Shown here piece by piece: positions 1 to 11,244 of a stretch of 64,000 nt of DNA. How positions within the stretch are numbered: the first letter of the stretch is position 1; the number at the start of each line of letters is the position of its first letter. The notes under the pieces are model-generated. The model ran no database searches. It was not told the DNA's origin and worked only from the letters and a program-made list of their open reading frames with translations. This stretch comes from Bettongia penicillata ogilbyi (Eukaryota; Chordata; Mammalia; Diprotodontia; Potoroidae), in assembly GCA_023548195.1 (NCBI GenBank), contig JAJHZJ010000009.1, positions 4,862,715 to 4,926,714 on the forward strand, written 5' to 3'. The position numbers were made by a program, and so were the translations under genes.

Positions 1-508
1 CAGGGATGAGGTGATGTAAACTCGTGAGGCCATTGCTGTCAATATGCCTTCTTTGTCTGTTGGTCTATAAAACAGGTGGCCACTAGACAGTGCATGGGGA
101 ACCCTTAGGGTTGAATGCACAAATGCTGTGTGTGCCTCAGCTGGCTCCTGTTGAGGCTTGGGGGAAACCTTACAGTTGAATGCACAAGCTGGAATGCTGT
201 ACATGCCTTGATCAGCCCCCATCAAGCCTTGAGGGGGATCTGTGTTTGCCTCAACTGGACCCCATTGAGGTTTGAGGGGATTTATGAGAAGCAAAAGTTG
301 TACCTGTCTCGACTGACCCCATCAAGATGTAGGCCCCTTTGAAAAGGGTGATTAGGGAATGCTGTAGGAGTTTGTGCTCTCACTATCAGCACCCTCTTCT
401 GAGAGAACTAGAGTAAAGTAAGATCATTAACCCCTTTCCTGTCTGACTACATCAAGAGTGAACCTGTGCTAGCAGCCCTCAAGTGCACTGTGTTTTATGT
501 GTCTTACA
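1..508 (+). repeat. Possible LTR fragment with TATA motif and degenerate tandem repeats
   Basis: A TATAAAA motif lies at 66-72. From about 105 to 325 a degenerate unit of roughly 50-70 bp recurs four times: a GTTGAATGCACAA phrase, then CCTCAGCTGG-like and GTTGAGGCTTGGGGG-like phrases. The stretch ends in a TTACA motif at 504-508, just before a SINE tail. A TATA box with a CA end suggests the right part of a long terminal repeat cut by the window edge. It could instead be a plain minisatellite. I see no retroviral coding sequence beside it. Confidence 0.3.
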
Positions 509-510
509 CC

Positions 511-648
511 TGTTTGCCTCAGTTTTCTCATCTGTCAAATGAGTTGGAGAAGGAAATGGAAAATCACTCCAGCGTCATTGCCAAGAATACCTCAAATGGC
601 ATCACAAAGAGTAGGGCATGACTGAAAACAACTGAACAACCACAAAAT
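511..648 (+). repeat. Marsupial tRNA-SINE, 3' part with RTE-type tail
   Basis: The piece starts in the CCTCAGTTTTCTCATCTGT core shared by MIR and marsupial SINEs. It continues with a GGAGAAGGAAATGG phrase and ends with the GACTGAAAACAACTGAACAAC tail typical of SINEs mobilised by RTE-type LINEs. The tRNA-like head is missing, so the copy is 5'-truncated or its head has diverged. Confidence 0.8.
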
Positions 649-1962
649 AATGCCTGTGGTCCTTATTTCGGATAGCTATTATGAGGCTCCAATGAGTCCA
701 AATTTTAAAGTTTTCTCTATAAGTGTCAGTTGATGTGTGTGATAGTTTTGTGATCAATTTCTAATACATGGTGGTGGAGAACGGCGCACCGAGGACATCT
801 TTCCAGAAGACTTGTGGAGTGGGTTTGTAGAAGCTCCCCAACCTTCAGTGAAGAACCATGTCTGTAAGATTAATACCTGCCCCTCCACCCTTGTATTTCA
901 AAATAACCCCCGTCTGGGAATCCCAAGGTAAAATGGGAAAGGGGCTTTAGTTCAAGCTAAGAGAAGCATCAAAGGATCCACAGATGGTCTATTAAATTGC
1001 TGATGTCATGAGTCCCTTATTAAATATAATGAGATCCTGTTTACTCTTTAGTATCTTTCATTAGGTAAGACAACCTGCCTGAAAGAAAAACTTACTTTAA
1101 ACACCTTTGTTTGCAAATCAGTTGAACTTCTTAGAAGTTAGCACAGTGACCCAGCACTAGGTACAGCGACTGAAACATAGTGGGTGCTGAATGAATGATT
1201 ACTAAAGCCTTGACTTCATCCTTACAGAATGGCAATCCCCTGCAAATGGAGCCATCAATTTGAGTACTTCAAAAACAGAAGTCAAAAGTTACTATTTTTA
1301 AGGTGTCTCTCTGCCCTATGGTCATTTCCAAAGCTGCCACCCTTGGCGTGATTAACACAGTCTTCCTGCAACTGCCAGGCAAAGCTGGGGTCTGCTTCCC
1401 ATGGAGGAGAGGCTTGCTCTGAAATTACCATTCTTAGAATCAGCTGACCTTTTTACTTGGCAGCCCTTCTCCTTAAGGGGTCTGTTTTCAAGAGTCAGTC
1501 ACTTCTAAGACTGTTTGTTAGGGGTGGAGATGAGGGCACAGTAGCCTAATGAAGTGGAATGTTCTCTCAGGCTCTTCTAGTACCAGAGGCATGTGTAGCT
1601 GACAACATGGGGGGGGGGGGCAGGGGACAGAGTGGTAGTATATGGATGGGACTGAGTAAATAACAGTGTGCGACTTTTCTATCCCAAAGGATAAACTTAT
1701 TCCCTTAAATAGAATAATATGCTGGACCAGGGATCCCTGACTTCTATAGTTAACAATCACAGATAGATTTCTAGACATAGATGGGGGTAGGGTGGGGGAT
1801 GCTATAGCAACAGCAGGATGAGTTGCTGTGTTCCACCATTTCTGGAATTTCTTCTCAGGGTGATTCCCAATTTATTACTTCAGTGGCTTTCACTGGAAGT
1901 ATCTTTCTCTTGCCAACCAAGTGCTCTCAGAGTCATAGGGAATAATCATCTCTATCTTCATC
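649..1962. other. No gene; one MIR/L2 tail and a G homopolymer
   Basis: No coding region is visible. About 1135-1200 carries an old MIR/L2 3' tail in plus orientation (CAGCACTAGGTACAG, then GTGGGTGCTGAATGAATG). A run of 12 G lies at 1609-1620. The rest matches nothing I recognise. Confidence 0.5.
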
Positions 1963-2093
1963 ATTATGACTGCTATTATTAGTACTGTTAACCATACATT
2001 ATTACTATCACTAATTGCTTCATCATTACTACTACTCCTATTAATAATTACTATTACTACTACTATTAATAAAAATAATACTAATAACTCATA
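1963..2093 (+). repeat. ATT/ACT trinucleotide-rich tract
   Basis: An imperfect microsatellite of ATT, ACT and ATC triplets. It produces a spurious Thr/Ile/Leu-rich frame of 63 codons. Confidence 0.75.
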
Positions 2094-2577
2094 TTCATGT
2101 GATCTTTACAATTTACAAAGCAGCATAGTAAGTAGTTGGGAATGTGCTAGCCTATGAAAGAAACTCTGTGTCCCCAAATGAGGAAAAAACAAATTAGCAG
2201 CTTCTCAATGTTGAAATTATCATTGAATTAACTAGGAGATCAGGCTTCTAAACTGCAGGCTCTAAAAAAAAATTTCTGAAAGCTCCATCTTTTTGCTTTA
2301 CACATACAAGACATTCAAAATTCCATAGGAAAATCTTTCTTTATACTTTGAAATAAGAAAAACAGGTGCTTTTTGTGCCAAACAATGGAAAAGAGCTGCA
2401 GCCATTGTGAAATACTGTACTTTCTGGGAATTTCATCAGAATTTGATGCTACCTTACCTATGGGAAACATAGCTGGCCCAAATAGTAAGTTTGTGTTACG
2501 GGCACACCTCCATGTCAGGTGAATGGTTTGCCTGAGACTTAGCCTAATGAGAAAAATTACCCAACCTTTAGAGGATT
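2094..2577. other. No recognised feature
   Basis: AT-rich sequence without an open frame of note or a repeat that I recognise. Confidence 0.4.
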
Positions 2578-2735
2578 ATAGAGTTAGAGCTGAGGAGGCC
2601 ATTAGAGGTCATGTAGTTCGACTTTTTCATTTTACAGATGTGGGAAAAGAGAACCGGAGAATTTAAATGATTTTCCCAAGTTATCATTGGAAGAGGTGGG
2701 TTTTGAATTCAGACCATTTGATTCTAAAATCAGCA
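2578..2735 (-). repeat. MIR-class SINE fragment
   Basis: Antisense MIR hallmarks are in order: TTTTACAGATG, then a GGGAAAAGAGAA block in place of GAGGAAACTGAG, then TTTGAATTCAGACC for the tRNA-like B-box side. The left flank resembles the GAGCTGGAAGG-type leader often joined to these copies. Confidence 0.65.
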
Positions 2736-3084
2736 TACATTTTGGTTTTTACCAAAATACGTTTTACCCTCTTTTTCCTCTTTCTTTTTTCTCTCACTCC
2801 AAACCCCTTACTTTTAATTTCTTGGACATGCCTCTGCTTAGTTGTAAAGCTTAGATACCTCTACTCCATAGAATCCACCTGTCTCCCTTTCTTGCCTTCT
2901 TTTTCTAATTCATACACATCTGTGAAATTCCAGCCTAAAAGTCATCTAAGCAAGAAATTGGCTCCAAATTGAGGATAAGGGAAAGTCACTGAGGGAAAGG
3001 AGACCTAAGAATCTCTTCTCATACCTAAGGGAGCTCTCTGGTCTCAGAGATGATGGATAAAGGAGGGGATGTCAGTGCACTTTG

Positions 3085-3270
3085 TTTCTTTCAGTTCTTA
3101 GGCTGGATCATTTTCCATATTTCAACTATGAACTGTGGGTGTCACCCAAAACTCTGCCTTGCATCCTCTTTTCTCTCTGCGTTTTCCTATTTCCTTTTCT
3201 CTCGCTAGTTGACTTCATCAGATCTTATAGGTCTAATCATCATCTTTATGAAATTAGAACAATGAATAAC
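3085..3270 (+). repeat. Possible L2 LINE 3' fragment
   Basis: A pyrimidine-rich stretch in which a CTAGTTGACTTCATCAGATC block and the following AATCATCATCTTTATG resemble the distal part of L2 elements in plus orientation. Divergence is high. The 2740-2980 stretch may be another part of the same element. Confidence 0.35.
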
Positions 3271-3289
3271 TTTACAATGGCCTCCAAGC

Positions 3290-3638
3290 ATTTAAATGAA
3301 AGGAAGAGTTGATCAAAACAACATACTTCATTATTGTCTTATTTTAAGAAATTGCTGTAGCTGCCCCAGCCTTCAACAGCCACAACCCTGATCAGTCAGC
3401 AGTCATTGACATCATTATGGTTGGCATATTTTTTAGCAATGAAGTATTTTTTAATTAGGGTATGTACTTTTTTTTAGACCTAATAGTATGACACACTCAC
3501 TAGACCATAGTATAGTGTAAACACAACTTTTATATGCATTGGGAAACAAAAAAAAAGTCACGTGACTGGCCTTATTGTAATTTTTGTTTTATTGCAGTGG
3601 TCTAGAACCAAACCTGAAATTTCTCTGAGGTATGCCTA
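3290..3638 (-). mobile_element. Tigger1-like (TcMar/pogo) DNA transposon end
   Basis: Read on the minus strand from 3638, the sequence opens AGGCATACCTCAGAG, then GGTTCTAGACCACTGCAATAA, then GTTTCCCAATGCATATAAAA, then TACACTATACTATGGTCTA, and continues through the long T/A-rich part to TTCTTAAAATAAGACAA. These are the successive landmarks of the Tigger1 terminal region. Only one end is seen, about 350 bp, and it is truncated at about 3290. No transposase frame survives. Tigger elements of this type were mobilised by a pogo-family transposase at TA targets. Confidence 0.85.
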
Positions 3639-4150
3639 TAGTAGATAATACTTTTCTCCATCTCCCATCTCTTATCTTTAGGACGTTGTAGCAACCATGC
3701 AAACCATTGCTTTGAGCTTATAAATAGGAGATAATCTGCCTCCATTGCTTAGTAACACCAGTTACAAAGATGCCCAGTAAATCTCTTCTATTTAAAACTG
3801 GCCACCTCTACTGTTGAGAAAACCAGCAAGGCTCAGTCAATGTCTGTGGCACTGAGGAAATGATTATAACCTGGTTTCATACAAGCCAGATTTGGAGGAA
3901 TGATACAAGTCATATTTAGACTTCTACTGAACTTAATAATGAGTGATTTCTTCAAGAATATTTTTTCCACCTCTTGTCATAGTTCCTTGCCCAAAATGCC
4001 TGAATTATGTCTTTAATTTTCTTTGGAAGTATCATTTTAAAAGGTAAAAATCAACAAATGAATTATTGTGTGATGTTTTTCTATAACAAAAACAAAAATA
4101 GATTTCTACTGTTGAGAGGCCGATTTTTCAGAACAGTATATTCAAATATC
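3639..4150. other. No recognised feature
   Basis: No open frame, repeat family or motif that I can support. Confidence 0.4.
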
Positions 4151-4372
4151 TAAAGAAGCAATCTAACATAATGGAGAGTGTCCTGGATTTGTACTGAAGA
4201 CATGTGTTTGATGAATGATTGTAGATACCTTAAGCTTCCCTGAACCTCAGTTTCACCATCCACAAAATGGGGCTAATGTCTGTAGTACCCATCTTACACT
4301 GGAGTTTCAAGGTCAAATGAGATGGTATACATAAAAACCTTTGGGAATCTTAAAGCTCTATATCTTTTTCAG
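4151..4372 (+). repeat. MIR SINE, near full length
   Basis: The tRNA-like head is weak. The core (CCTCAGTTTCACCATCCACAA) and the 3' half (GGTCAAATGAGATGG, then TTGGGAATCTTAAAGCTCTAT) are in MIR order in plus orientation. Confidence 0.75.
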
Positions 4373-5439
4373 TGATTCTAATTTTATCATTGATTTAGGA
4401 CTAGTGGTTTGGATATTATGGCTCTGAAAGAACATCATGGCTTTGAAAGAAAAAATTACTACAAGTTTAGAAATCCTGAATTTTTATCACTAACTAGACT
4501 GGGGCAAATCATTAACCCTCTTTGTTTTAGTTCCCCTTATGTTAACATGGTTGAGATAATTGTAACTATTATCCAGTGGTGATAATGGAAATCGTTGACT
4601 TTGGGACTCTGACTGTGTCCCTGTGGAATTATTTTCAAGATGGCTAGGTTGGGAGGTCCCATGGCACAGGTCTTTCTTGATTCTTTCTTCTTTGTCTATT
4701 GCCATCTGAGGATTCATTAAAGAATATCTGCAATCCTTTTAAAGTTTGTTGGAAAAGGTATCCCAAAATATTAGAATAATGGCAGTCACGCTCCCATTAT
4801 CCTACAGACAGCAGTTTGTATTGGCTATGGCTTTTACCAAGGAGTAAAATTTTCTGGTCTGTGTCCTATTTAGAAGTGAGTAGACCTTGAAAGTCTTATT
4901 TGATTGTGTCATCTAGCTGTGCAGTACAATAACCTGGTGAATAGGTTGCAACATCCTATTAGATTCATGCAGTTTATAGGAAATGAACTCATGAACCTTT
5001 AGCTTTTCACCAATGTTCAAGAGAGATGGATTCCTGATATATTTCCCTCTCATTAAAACTGTAAACCTTGCTCCCTGCACAAATTTAAGGATGACAGCAT
5101 CAATGGGGCATTGACCTTTCTTGACCACTAAGAGGATCAAGGAGCTGAGAATAATATTGTACTTTCTGCATTGGGGATTAGGGGTATACCTCAATTCTTC
5201 AGGACCTCTGATTTTATCAAATGTGACACAGTTCTCACCAATATATATTATAATTTCTCTATGACTTAAGGAAAGGGATTTGAGGGGAAATATTGATGGG
5301 GAAAAGAAAAGGTGACTTCATCACACAGTCTGATCTGATGATGAGCTCCTTCCGACTTGGGCTAGGATGGTCCATAGACTGATCATCACCATCACCGAAG
5401 CCTTTTATGACTTCCCAATATATTAGTGGACAAGCAATT
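4373..5439. other. No recognised feature
   Basis: Single-copy-looking, AT-rich sequence. Short frames of 75-93 codons here have no recognisable domain or composition signal, and I treat them as chance. Confidence 0.4.
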
Positions 5440-5725
5440 GAGGTGGGAAATATGCTAGGTGCTAGGACATAGCAATAAAAAGAAAATTTCCCTTGGCTTT
5501 AAGAAACTCACATTCTATCAGGAGAAACAGTATGTACACATATAAATGAATATAAATATATTTCAGGTAGTAAAAAGGCAATTTCAGGAGGTGAGAGGAA
5601 GAAGTTCTGCTAACTAGGAGGTTAAGGAAAGTGTAACTCAGAGATAGTGGGATTTTAGCTGCTAAATTAGTTGACTTTGCAGATTCATTCCCAGCGAGGA
5701 GAGTTCCCAAGCACAGACAATGATA
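5440..5725 (-). repeat. L2 LINE 3' fragment
   Basis: The antisense L2 order is visible: a TGCTAGGTGCTAGG phrase, then AAGAAACTCACATTCTATC (the CAAGGAGCTTACAATCT counterpart), then a variable AT stretch, then GTGGGATTTTAGCTG. Diverged but in order. Confidence 0.65.
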
Positions 5726-5816
5726 CATAGTCCTATTACATGGAAATGATTTGAAGCTATAACTGAGACAAAGGGAAACTTTGAATGGTCATTGTCCATT
5801 GGCTTCAGGGCTCTTC

Positions 5817-6595
5817 TGTCAATTCAGTCAATAAGTGGGGAACCTATAGTGGGGTGACAGGAACAAAGCAGTTTATTTGGAAGAAAGAGAGGACAAAGTG
5901 TGAAAATCTTGGGGACCCAGACCCAGAGAGGCCTGGTGAGCTCATCCATAGGGCCAGATGCCTGTGCAATGCTTAAACAGAGGGAGAGATCGCACCATCA
6001 AAGGCCAGGTCAGCCAAGAAGAGCTAGTTAATGGGACTAGCTTTAAATGAGCCAGCAAAAATAGAGAACAGAGAAAGGCAAGAAAGGAAATGCCCATGAG
6101 AATGCAACTGCTAGGGGCCCAGGGAATATTTCAGATAATAACTATTATTTATATACATAGTGTTTTCAGGTAAGGAAATTACAAAATCTGAAACCTTAAG
6201 GGAGCTCATTTTGGGGTGCTGATAAGGAAAAGGCATTCTTATCCAGAAATCAGACAGGACAGGGTAGATCTCCTAGCTCATGATTAAGGGTGGGATATTC
6301 CAATAAATGACTAAGCTCAGAAACTTAGGAGGGAAGTACTGGTTCAGGGCCCCATACTTCTGCTGCCATATCAAGGTTAGAGAAATCAGGAAATTTGAGA
6401 TGGTAGAGGCTGGCCAGCCAAATCCACAGTAATGACTAGAACTGAGCTAATATCAACATCCAGACTAGTAGGGGGTCAGACAAAAGAGAAGAAGAAATGA
6501 AGAAGAATGGGTCCAGTACCTTATAATTAATGCTTCAGACAAGAATTAAACTGTTACAAATTTTGCAAGGCATAAAACAATGTCCTACTTTGACA
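5817..6595 (-). mobile_element. Candidate solo LTR (endogenous retrovirus), antisense
   Basis: The block is bounded by TGTCA at 5817-5821 and TGACA at 6591-6595, a perfect 5-bp inverted terminal repeat of the TG...CA type. On the minus strand an AATAAA at 5877-5872 is followed by CTGCTTTGTTCCTG and ends about 55 bp later at the left boundary, as expected for R/U5. The length of 779 bp fits a mammalian LTR. I could not find a target-site duplication, a clear TATA box, a primer-binding site or any gag/pol/env frame beside it, so it would be a solo LTR or an unrelated repeat. Confidence 0.45.
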
Positions 6596-7515
6596 GTTGC
6601 CCCTAGCATCTATTATGTTTCTGGTATAATACTTTTAGTTAATTACCATTAAAAATCTCCATGATGGTATGTGCTGCATTTGACAAAAAAGATTTTAAAA
6701 GAGGAATCAGAAGAAATGGGAAACATTCCAATCTGCCCCATGCAGAAATTTGAGTTTTTAGGGACCCCTAAAAATGAGGGATAGTGATGCTGATGAAATG
6801 AGAGGAAAATGACCAAATCCATCTAGGTTCTGTTCTCAATTCTCAGGCTTCTTCCCTCCAGTCACTTTCCATTGATGACCTCATGTCCCCATTCAATAAT
6901 CATCTATTTAATTAAAGGAAAGGTTAGCACAGTGACAAATTGGTGAGAAGTGAAATTAGAGAGTTTTCCATTCTTCCAACCTCCATCATGTCTGGTAGAG
7001 CCTCAGTTTCCTTATGACACTTTTTCAGATTTGAAAAGGGCACAGAGAAGGCTTTATAATTGGATATACTGTCTTTACAAGTTTATTTAACCATTGATAA
7101 CAAACAGAAATATGTACTTCCAACTACCTACCTCCACCAGAGTTAGATTTTTCCTATTTGAAATAGATAACAACTGAATCTTCAAGGCCTAACAAGTTCA
7201 AGAAGTCTGCTTGCAAAATGATTCTTTTAGTCTGTGTCAGACATTACCCTAGAACTGTTATCTACTTATTTACATTTTTTGGATGGTGGTGGGTTGGAAT
7301 TATGCAGGTTTCTTGGCAGGGAAAAAGTTTATGTTGCTGGAGAGAACAAAATGATACCGATATTAAGGGTGGAAAAGGAGGGCAGAGGTTGGTGGGCCCT
7401 TGGGGTGATCCTGGCCCTCCTTGATAGGAATGTTGAGGTTTGTAAGCTGTGGCCAGAGTTAGAGAGACTGAGGGAAAAGCTGCCAAGGAGGTCTGAAGCC
7501 ACAGGCTTTGCAAAT
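6596..7515. other. No recognised feature
   Basis: No recognised repeat. The open frames at 7218-7566 run into a TG microsatellite and show no domain. Confidence 0.4.
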
Positions 7516-7518
7516 GGC

Positions 7519-7562
7519 TGTGTGTGTGTGTGTGTGTGTGTATGTGTGTGTGTGTGTGTGTG
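7519..7562 (+). repeat. (TG)n microsatellite
   Basis: About 20 TG units with one TATG interruption. It generates Cys/Val and Thr/His frames on the two strands that are not genes. Confidence 0.95.
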
Positions 7563-8444
7563 GTGACAAGGAACTGCATCTAAACCAAAATATTTGACTA
7601 GATCCTCCTCCCCCCCTTTTTTTGGTCCAGATTCTTTGCTTTTTAAAGTAAAGCTTTGAAGAGTTTTTGTTGATGTTGCTCTTGGAACACCAATGTTTTA
7701 TTAATCCTGCTTTGGGGTAGAAAACAGAATATTTAGATTCTTTCTTAATTATAGCATTGGATTTCTCAAATTCCTTTGGTAGACTTTGCATTGTAGGACT
7801 CTCTTTTGGTACCGTCCTCAGTCTTCTTTCTGGGGTTTATAGAAAACAACAAGCCAGCCTGGAGGAGCAGATGCTTCAGTTCTTTAGCATCTGGTACATA
7901 TTCTGTGTATTTTCAGAGCAATGCTAAATAGATGGTTGTATATGCAACTCTTTTTGACTTAGCACAGGATGTCGATGCCAGACTTTTATATTTATAGAAA
8001 ATAAACACACATAGTTAATAGCATAATAACATAAACTATCATAAAAGTAGTAATAAATTTTTTAATTCATTTTAATATATGTTCATTGTCTTCAGTTTGT
8101 GAGATACTAAGTACTTGAGATAACAAAAATGGCAAATGTCATAGTTCCTTGTGAGTTGGAAATTCTCTATCTATGCCATTACAGATCCTAAAAAGAGAAC
8201 ATCACAAGACAAAGGAAAAGCAGGCAAAGAACAATGAGAAATTTGAGAATATTTTTACCCTGCGTCTTTGAGGATAGGGATGATTTCATTTTTTCCTGCC
8301 TCTTATACAGTGCCTGGAAAATCATAGGTGGTTAAAGAATACTTCAGGGACGAGGTGGGGGAGAAGAGGAGTTGTCAGAGAGGGATGCATTGAAGGAAAA
8401 ATCTTCAATAGAGATAAGAGGGAATCTCTATCCTTGGAAATGAG
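7563..8444. other. No recognised feature
   Basis: No gene. About 8275-8345 may be a weak MIR/L2 tail (CAGTGCCTGGAAAATCATAGG). Confidence 0.35.
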
Positions 8445-8690
8445 TCCCTTGATATTATTTTGGGAAAATAATAATAGTTTTCCCATGTATAGTGCTTTAA
8501 GGTTTATAGGATGGCTTGTTTACAATAGCCTGGTGAGAGGTAGGGTTGGAAAATACTGTATTATTGCTCCAACCTCATAGATCATAACATCAAAGCTTGT
8601 TCATGGTCTTTGAGCTCAGTTTCAAGGATGCAAGTTCATCATTGACCTTCTGCCTAGGAGTCCCACTGCTCTTTCCACCATAACACATTG
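8445..8690 (-). repeat. MIR-class SINE, diverged
   Basis: Antisense order: AATAATAATAGTTTTCCC, AGTGCTTTAAGGTTTATAGG, an AATAGCCTGGTGAGAGG block, ATTATTGCTCCAACCTCATAG, and CACTGCTCTTTCCACCATA at the tRNA-like end. Confidence 0.65.
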
Positions 8691-8924
8691 GCTTTGCAGT
8701 AACCTAAACTTGCTTTTCCCTTCAGAGGATAATAATAGCTTGATGAACTATGACATGCATTATGAAGAAAAACCTGTTAGCACAGGTTACTCAGGCACTG
8801 AATGTGTGAGATGACCCAGTGAGACAATGTGACCTAACTTGCATTTGACTGTTTCTATGAAAATTCCAGGCAACTAATCTTCCTGGTATGAAGTGTTCTC
8901 ACAAACCTAATTTCCTCTGAAGCA

Positions 8925-9168
8925 CTTTGGTATAGTGGATGGAGTGTCAACTTTGGAGTAAAAAAAAGACCCAAGTTTAGCTTTTGCCTTTGACACATCA
9001 GCTTTGTGGCCCTCCTTCTGCGTCGGTTTTCTCATCTCTAAAATGGGTATACTAATAACACCTGCCTCACATATTTACTATGAGAATTAAATGAAATAAT
9101 GCATGTAAATTAATTTGCAGATCTTAAAGAGGCTACTATTTATAAATAATAGTCATTATTACCTTGTT
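8925..9168 (+). repeat. MIR SINE, near full length
   Basis: The tRNA-like head (TATAGTGGATGGAGTGTCAAC) is followed by the core TTTTCTCATCTCTAAAATGGG and the L2-type 3' part ACCTGCCTCACATATTTACT, GAATTAAATGAAATAATGCATG. Confidence 0.85.
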
Positions 9169-10136
9169 TTCTTGTTTTGATGGGCTTTGCTGAGAAAAGA
9201 TCCTGGAACATGTACTTAACTCACTAGTCTTCAGTTATGTTCAATACTCTGGATTGTTGAACAGGTAGACAAAATCATTCATTTTTGAAGCTGAATGAAA
9301 GTATTAGGATGAGTTGCTATAATTATTTATTATATTACTAATCCATATATAAAGGGGCAACATACACCAAAGACCACCTCCACCACTACTCCACTGGTAT
9401 GTAGCACCGCTGAACTCTGCAACAAAACTCTGTAGAATAAGTCTATCTGTGTGGGCCACAAAGTCTTACTTAGTGCCAAATCTAGGATGTGACTGATGGA
9501 CCACCGAAGGTTTTCATCGTCTCTTTGCTTATATTCCAGTATTCCTTGGTATGGTATACTAAATGGTATCATATTTTATCAAGACGGTTCACACTAGCAA
9601 TTGACTTAGTCATGTTCATTGTAATTAAACACCACCTTTTGAGACTGGACCAAACATTCCACTGCTTGTTTGCTTTTGAGATGTTCTCCCGATGTGTGTC
9701 CAAGGAGCCCTGTACTAAGTGAATGCAGGTTTCTTTGTAATTCGTGTCACTGCTAATTCAATTGCTGTTTTTCTTTGAGGGGCAAATGGTTCAGGTTTTC
9801 TCCTGCCAAGCACAGTATTTCTGTAATTAACCTCACAAAGAAGAGAGTGGATTTCTTCCATGACTTGCTAATTTAACACCTCCTACATGAAACGATTCAT
9901 AAATCCATCTCTCCTCTATTGTCATAACTTGTACAGTAAATTGTTTACCCCAGAGTCAAACAACTAAGAATCTCAACCAGATTTCTGCCTCCTCCATGAT
10001 ACTGTAAAGTAAAAGTGAAGATCCTGAAGCACTGAAAATTTCTGCTGTATTCTCTGGATGAACAAGAAAGATGAACTTAGATTCCATGTACTTTTTAGTG
10101 TTGTCTCAGGTTAACAATAATAGTCATTATCTGGTT
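9169..10136. other. No recognised feature
   Basis: Two short overlapping frames on opposite strands (9330-9572 and 9489-9722) share this stretch. Neither has a recognisable domain. No repeat family recognised. Confidence 0.4.
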
Positions 10137-10137
10137 T

Positions 10138-10388
10138 TTATTATTGAGTCATTTCAGTTGTGTCTGACTCTTTGCAACCCCATTTGAGTTTCTTGGGAAA
10201 GACACTGGAGTGGTTTGCCGTTTGCTTCTCCACGTCATTTTACAGATGAAGGAACTGAGGTAGACAGGGTTAAATGATTAGCCCAGGCATATAGCTAGTA
10301 AGTTTCTGAGATCTGATATGAACTCAGGAAGATGAGTCTTTCTGATTTCACGCCCATTGCTCTATCCACTGTGCCACCTAGCTGCCCA
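10138..10388 (-). repeat. Marsupial tRNA-SINE with RTE-type tail, full length
   Basis: Read on the minus strand it starts GGGCAGCTAGGTGGCACAG (tRNA-like A-box side), passes the CCTCAGTTCCTTCATCTGT core, and ends in the AAAGAGTCAGACACAACTG tail. Both ends are present, so this is a complete copy of the commonest marsupial-type SINE in the window. Confidence 0.9.
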
Positions 10389-10409
10389 ATAATTATTTAC
10401 GTACATGTA

Positions 10410-10620
10410 TAAATATAATACTTGAACACTCTCTTATTTGACCATACTGATAGCTCCATGAGTAAATGCTATTATTATCTCCATTTTACAGATGAGAAAG
10501 CTGAGGTCCAGAAAAGTTTAAGGGCTTGGCCAGGATCACACAATGGTGAAGTGTCTGAGATGGAATTTGAATCCAAGACTTTCTTAATCCAATCATCATT
10601 CTATCCTCAACCCTATATTA
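10410..10620 (-). repeat. MIR SINE
   Basis: Antisense MIR: ATTATTATCTCCATTTTACAG, GATGAGAAAGCTGAGGTCCAG, GGATCACACAATGGTGAAG, TTTGAATCCAAGAC. Confidence 0.85.
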
Positions 10621-10757
10621 TTTCTCAGATCCAATCTCTGTGAAGTTTCTCAAGTCCAACACACAGTGATTTCTCCCTTCTCTGAATCCCTACTGCAGTT
10701 ATTATCAGCACTAATGGTTAGTTTCACAGCTTATTCTTTGGTTTCTGAAAGTTATTT

Positions 10758-10905
10758 TGTAGGATCATATAATCACTGAATGTCAGGAAGATATCGTATG
10801 GAACAACTAGTTGAACCAATTCATTTCACAGATGAGGAAATTGAAACTAAGAAAGGTAAAGTGATAGACCCACAGTACCAACCATAATCATTGGGAGAGT
10901 TCAGA
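10758..10905 (-). repeat. MIR-class SINE, diverged
   Basis: CATTTCACAGATGAGGAAAT followed by TGAAACTAAGAAAGGTAAAG marks the antisense MIR core. The right end is eroded. Confidence 0.65.
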
Positions 10906-10967
10906 CCAGTAATGATGATGAAAGCCATTTAAATATATTGCACTTTACATTTTCCTGAATGCACCAG

Positions 10968-11240
10968 GGGCAGCTACATTGTGCAGTAGAGAGAGGGCCA
11001 GTCCTGGAGTCAAGAAGACTCATGCTCCTGAGTTCAAATCTGACCTTCAACACTCCCTTGCTGTGTGATCCTGGATAAGTCACAACCCTCATTGCCTCAG
11101 TTTTCTTATCTGTAAAAACCTGGAGAAAGAAGAAGGAAATGGAAAAACCTGGAGAAGGAGAAGGAAATGGAAAACCTCTTCCATATCTTTGCCAAGAGAA
11201 CCCTAAATAAGATCACAAATGGTCCTGAATGGACTGAACA
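10968..11240 (+). repeat. Marsupial tRNA-SINE with internal duplication
   Basis: Full-length plus-strand copy: GGGGCAGCTACATTGTGCAG head, TTCAAATCTGACCTTCAAC, CCTCAGTTTTCTTATCTGT core and a GCCAAGAGAACCCTAAATAAG tail. The phrase AACCTGGAGAA..GGAAATGGAAAA occurs twice in tandem at about 11117-11175, an unusual local duplication within the tail. Confidence 0.9.
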
Positions 11241-11244
11241 GCAA

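Noticed and set aside
7218..7791. Overlapping frames of 68-110 codons on both strands
   Set aside because: All run through the TG microsatellite, and their Cys/Val or Thr/His runs come from it.
10138..10388. tRNA-like sequence in SINE heads as tRNA genes
   Set aside because: The tRNA resemblance is that of the SINE promoter. The cloverleaf is degraded and the sequence continues into a SINE body and tail.
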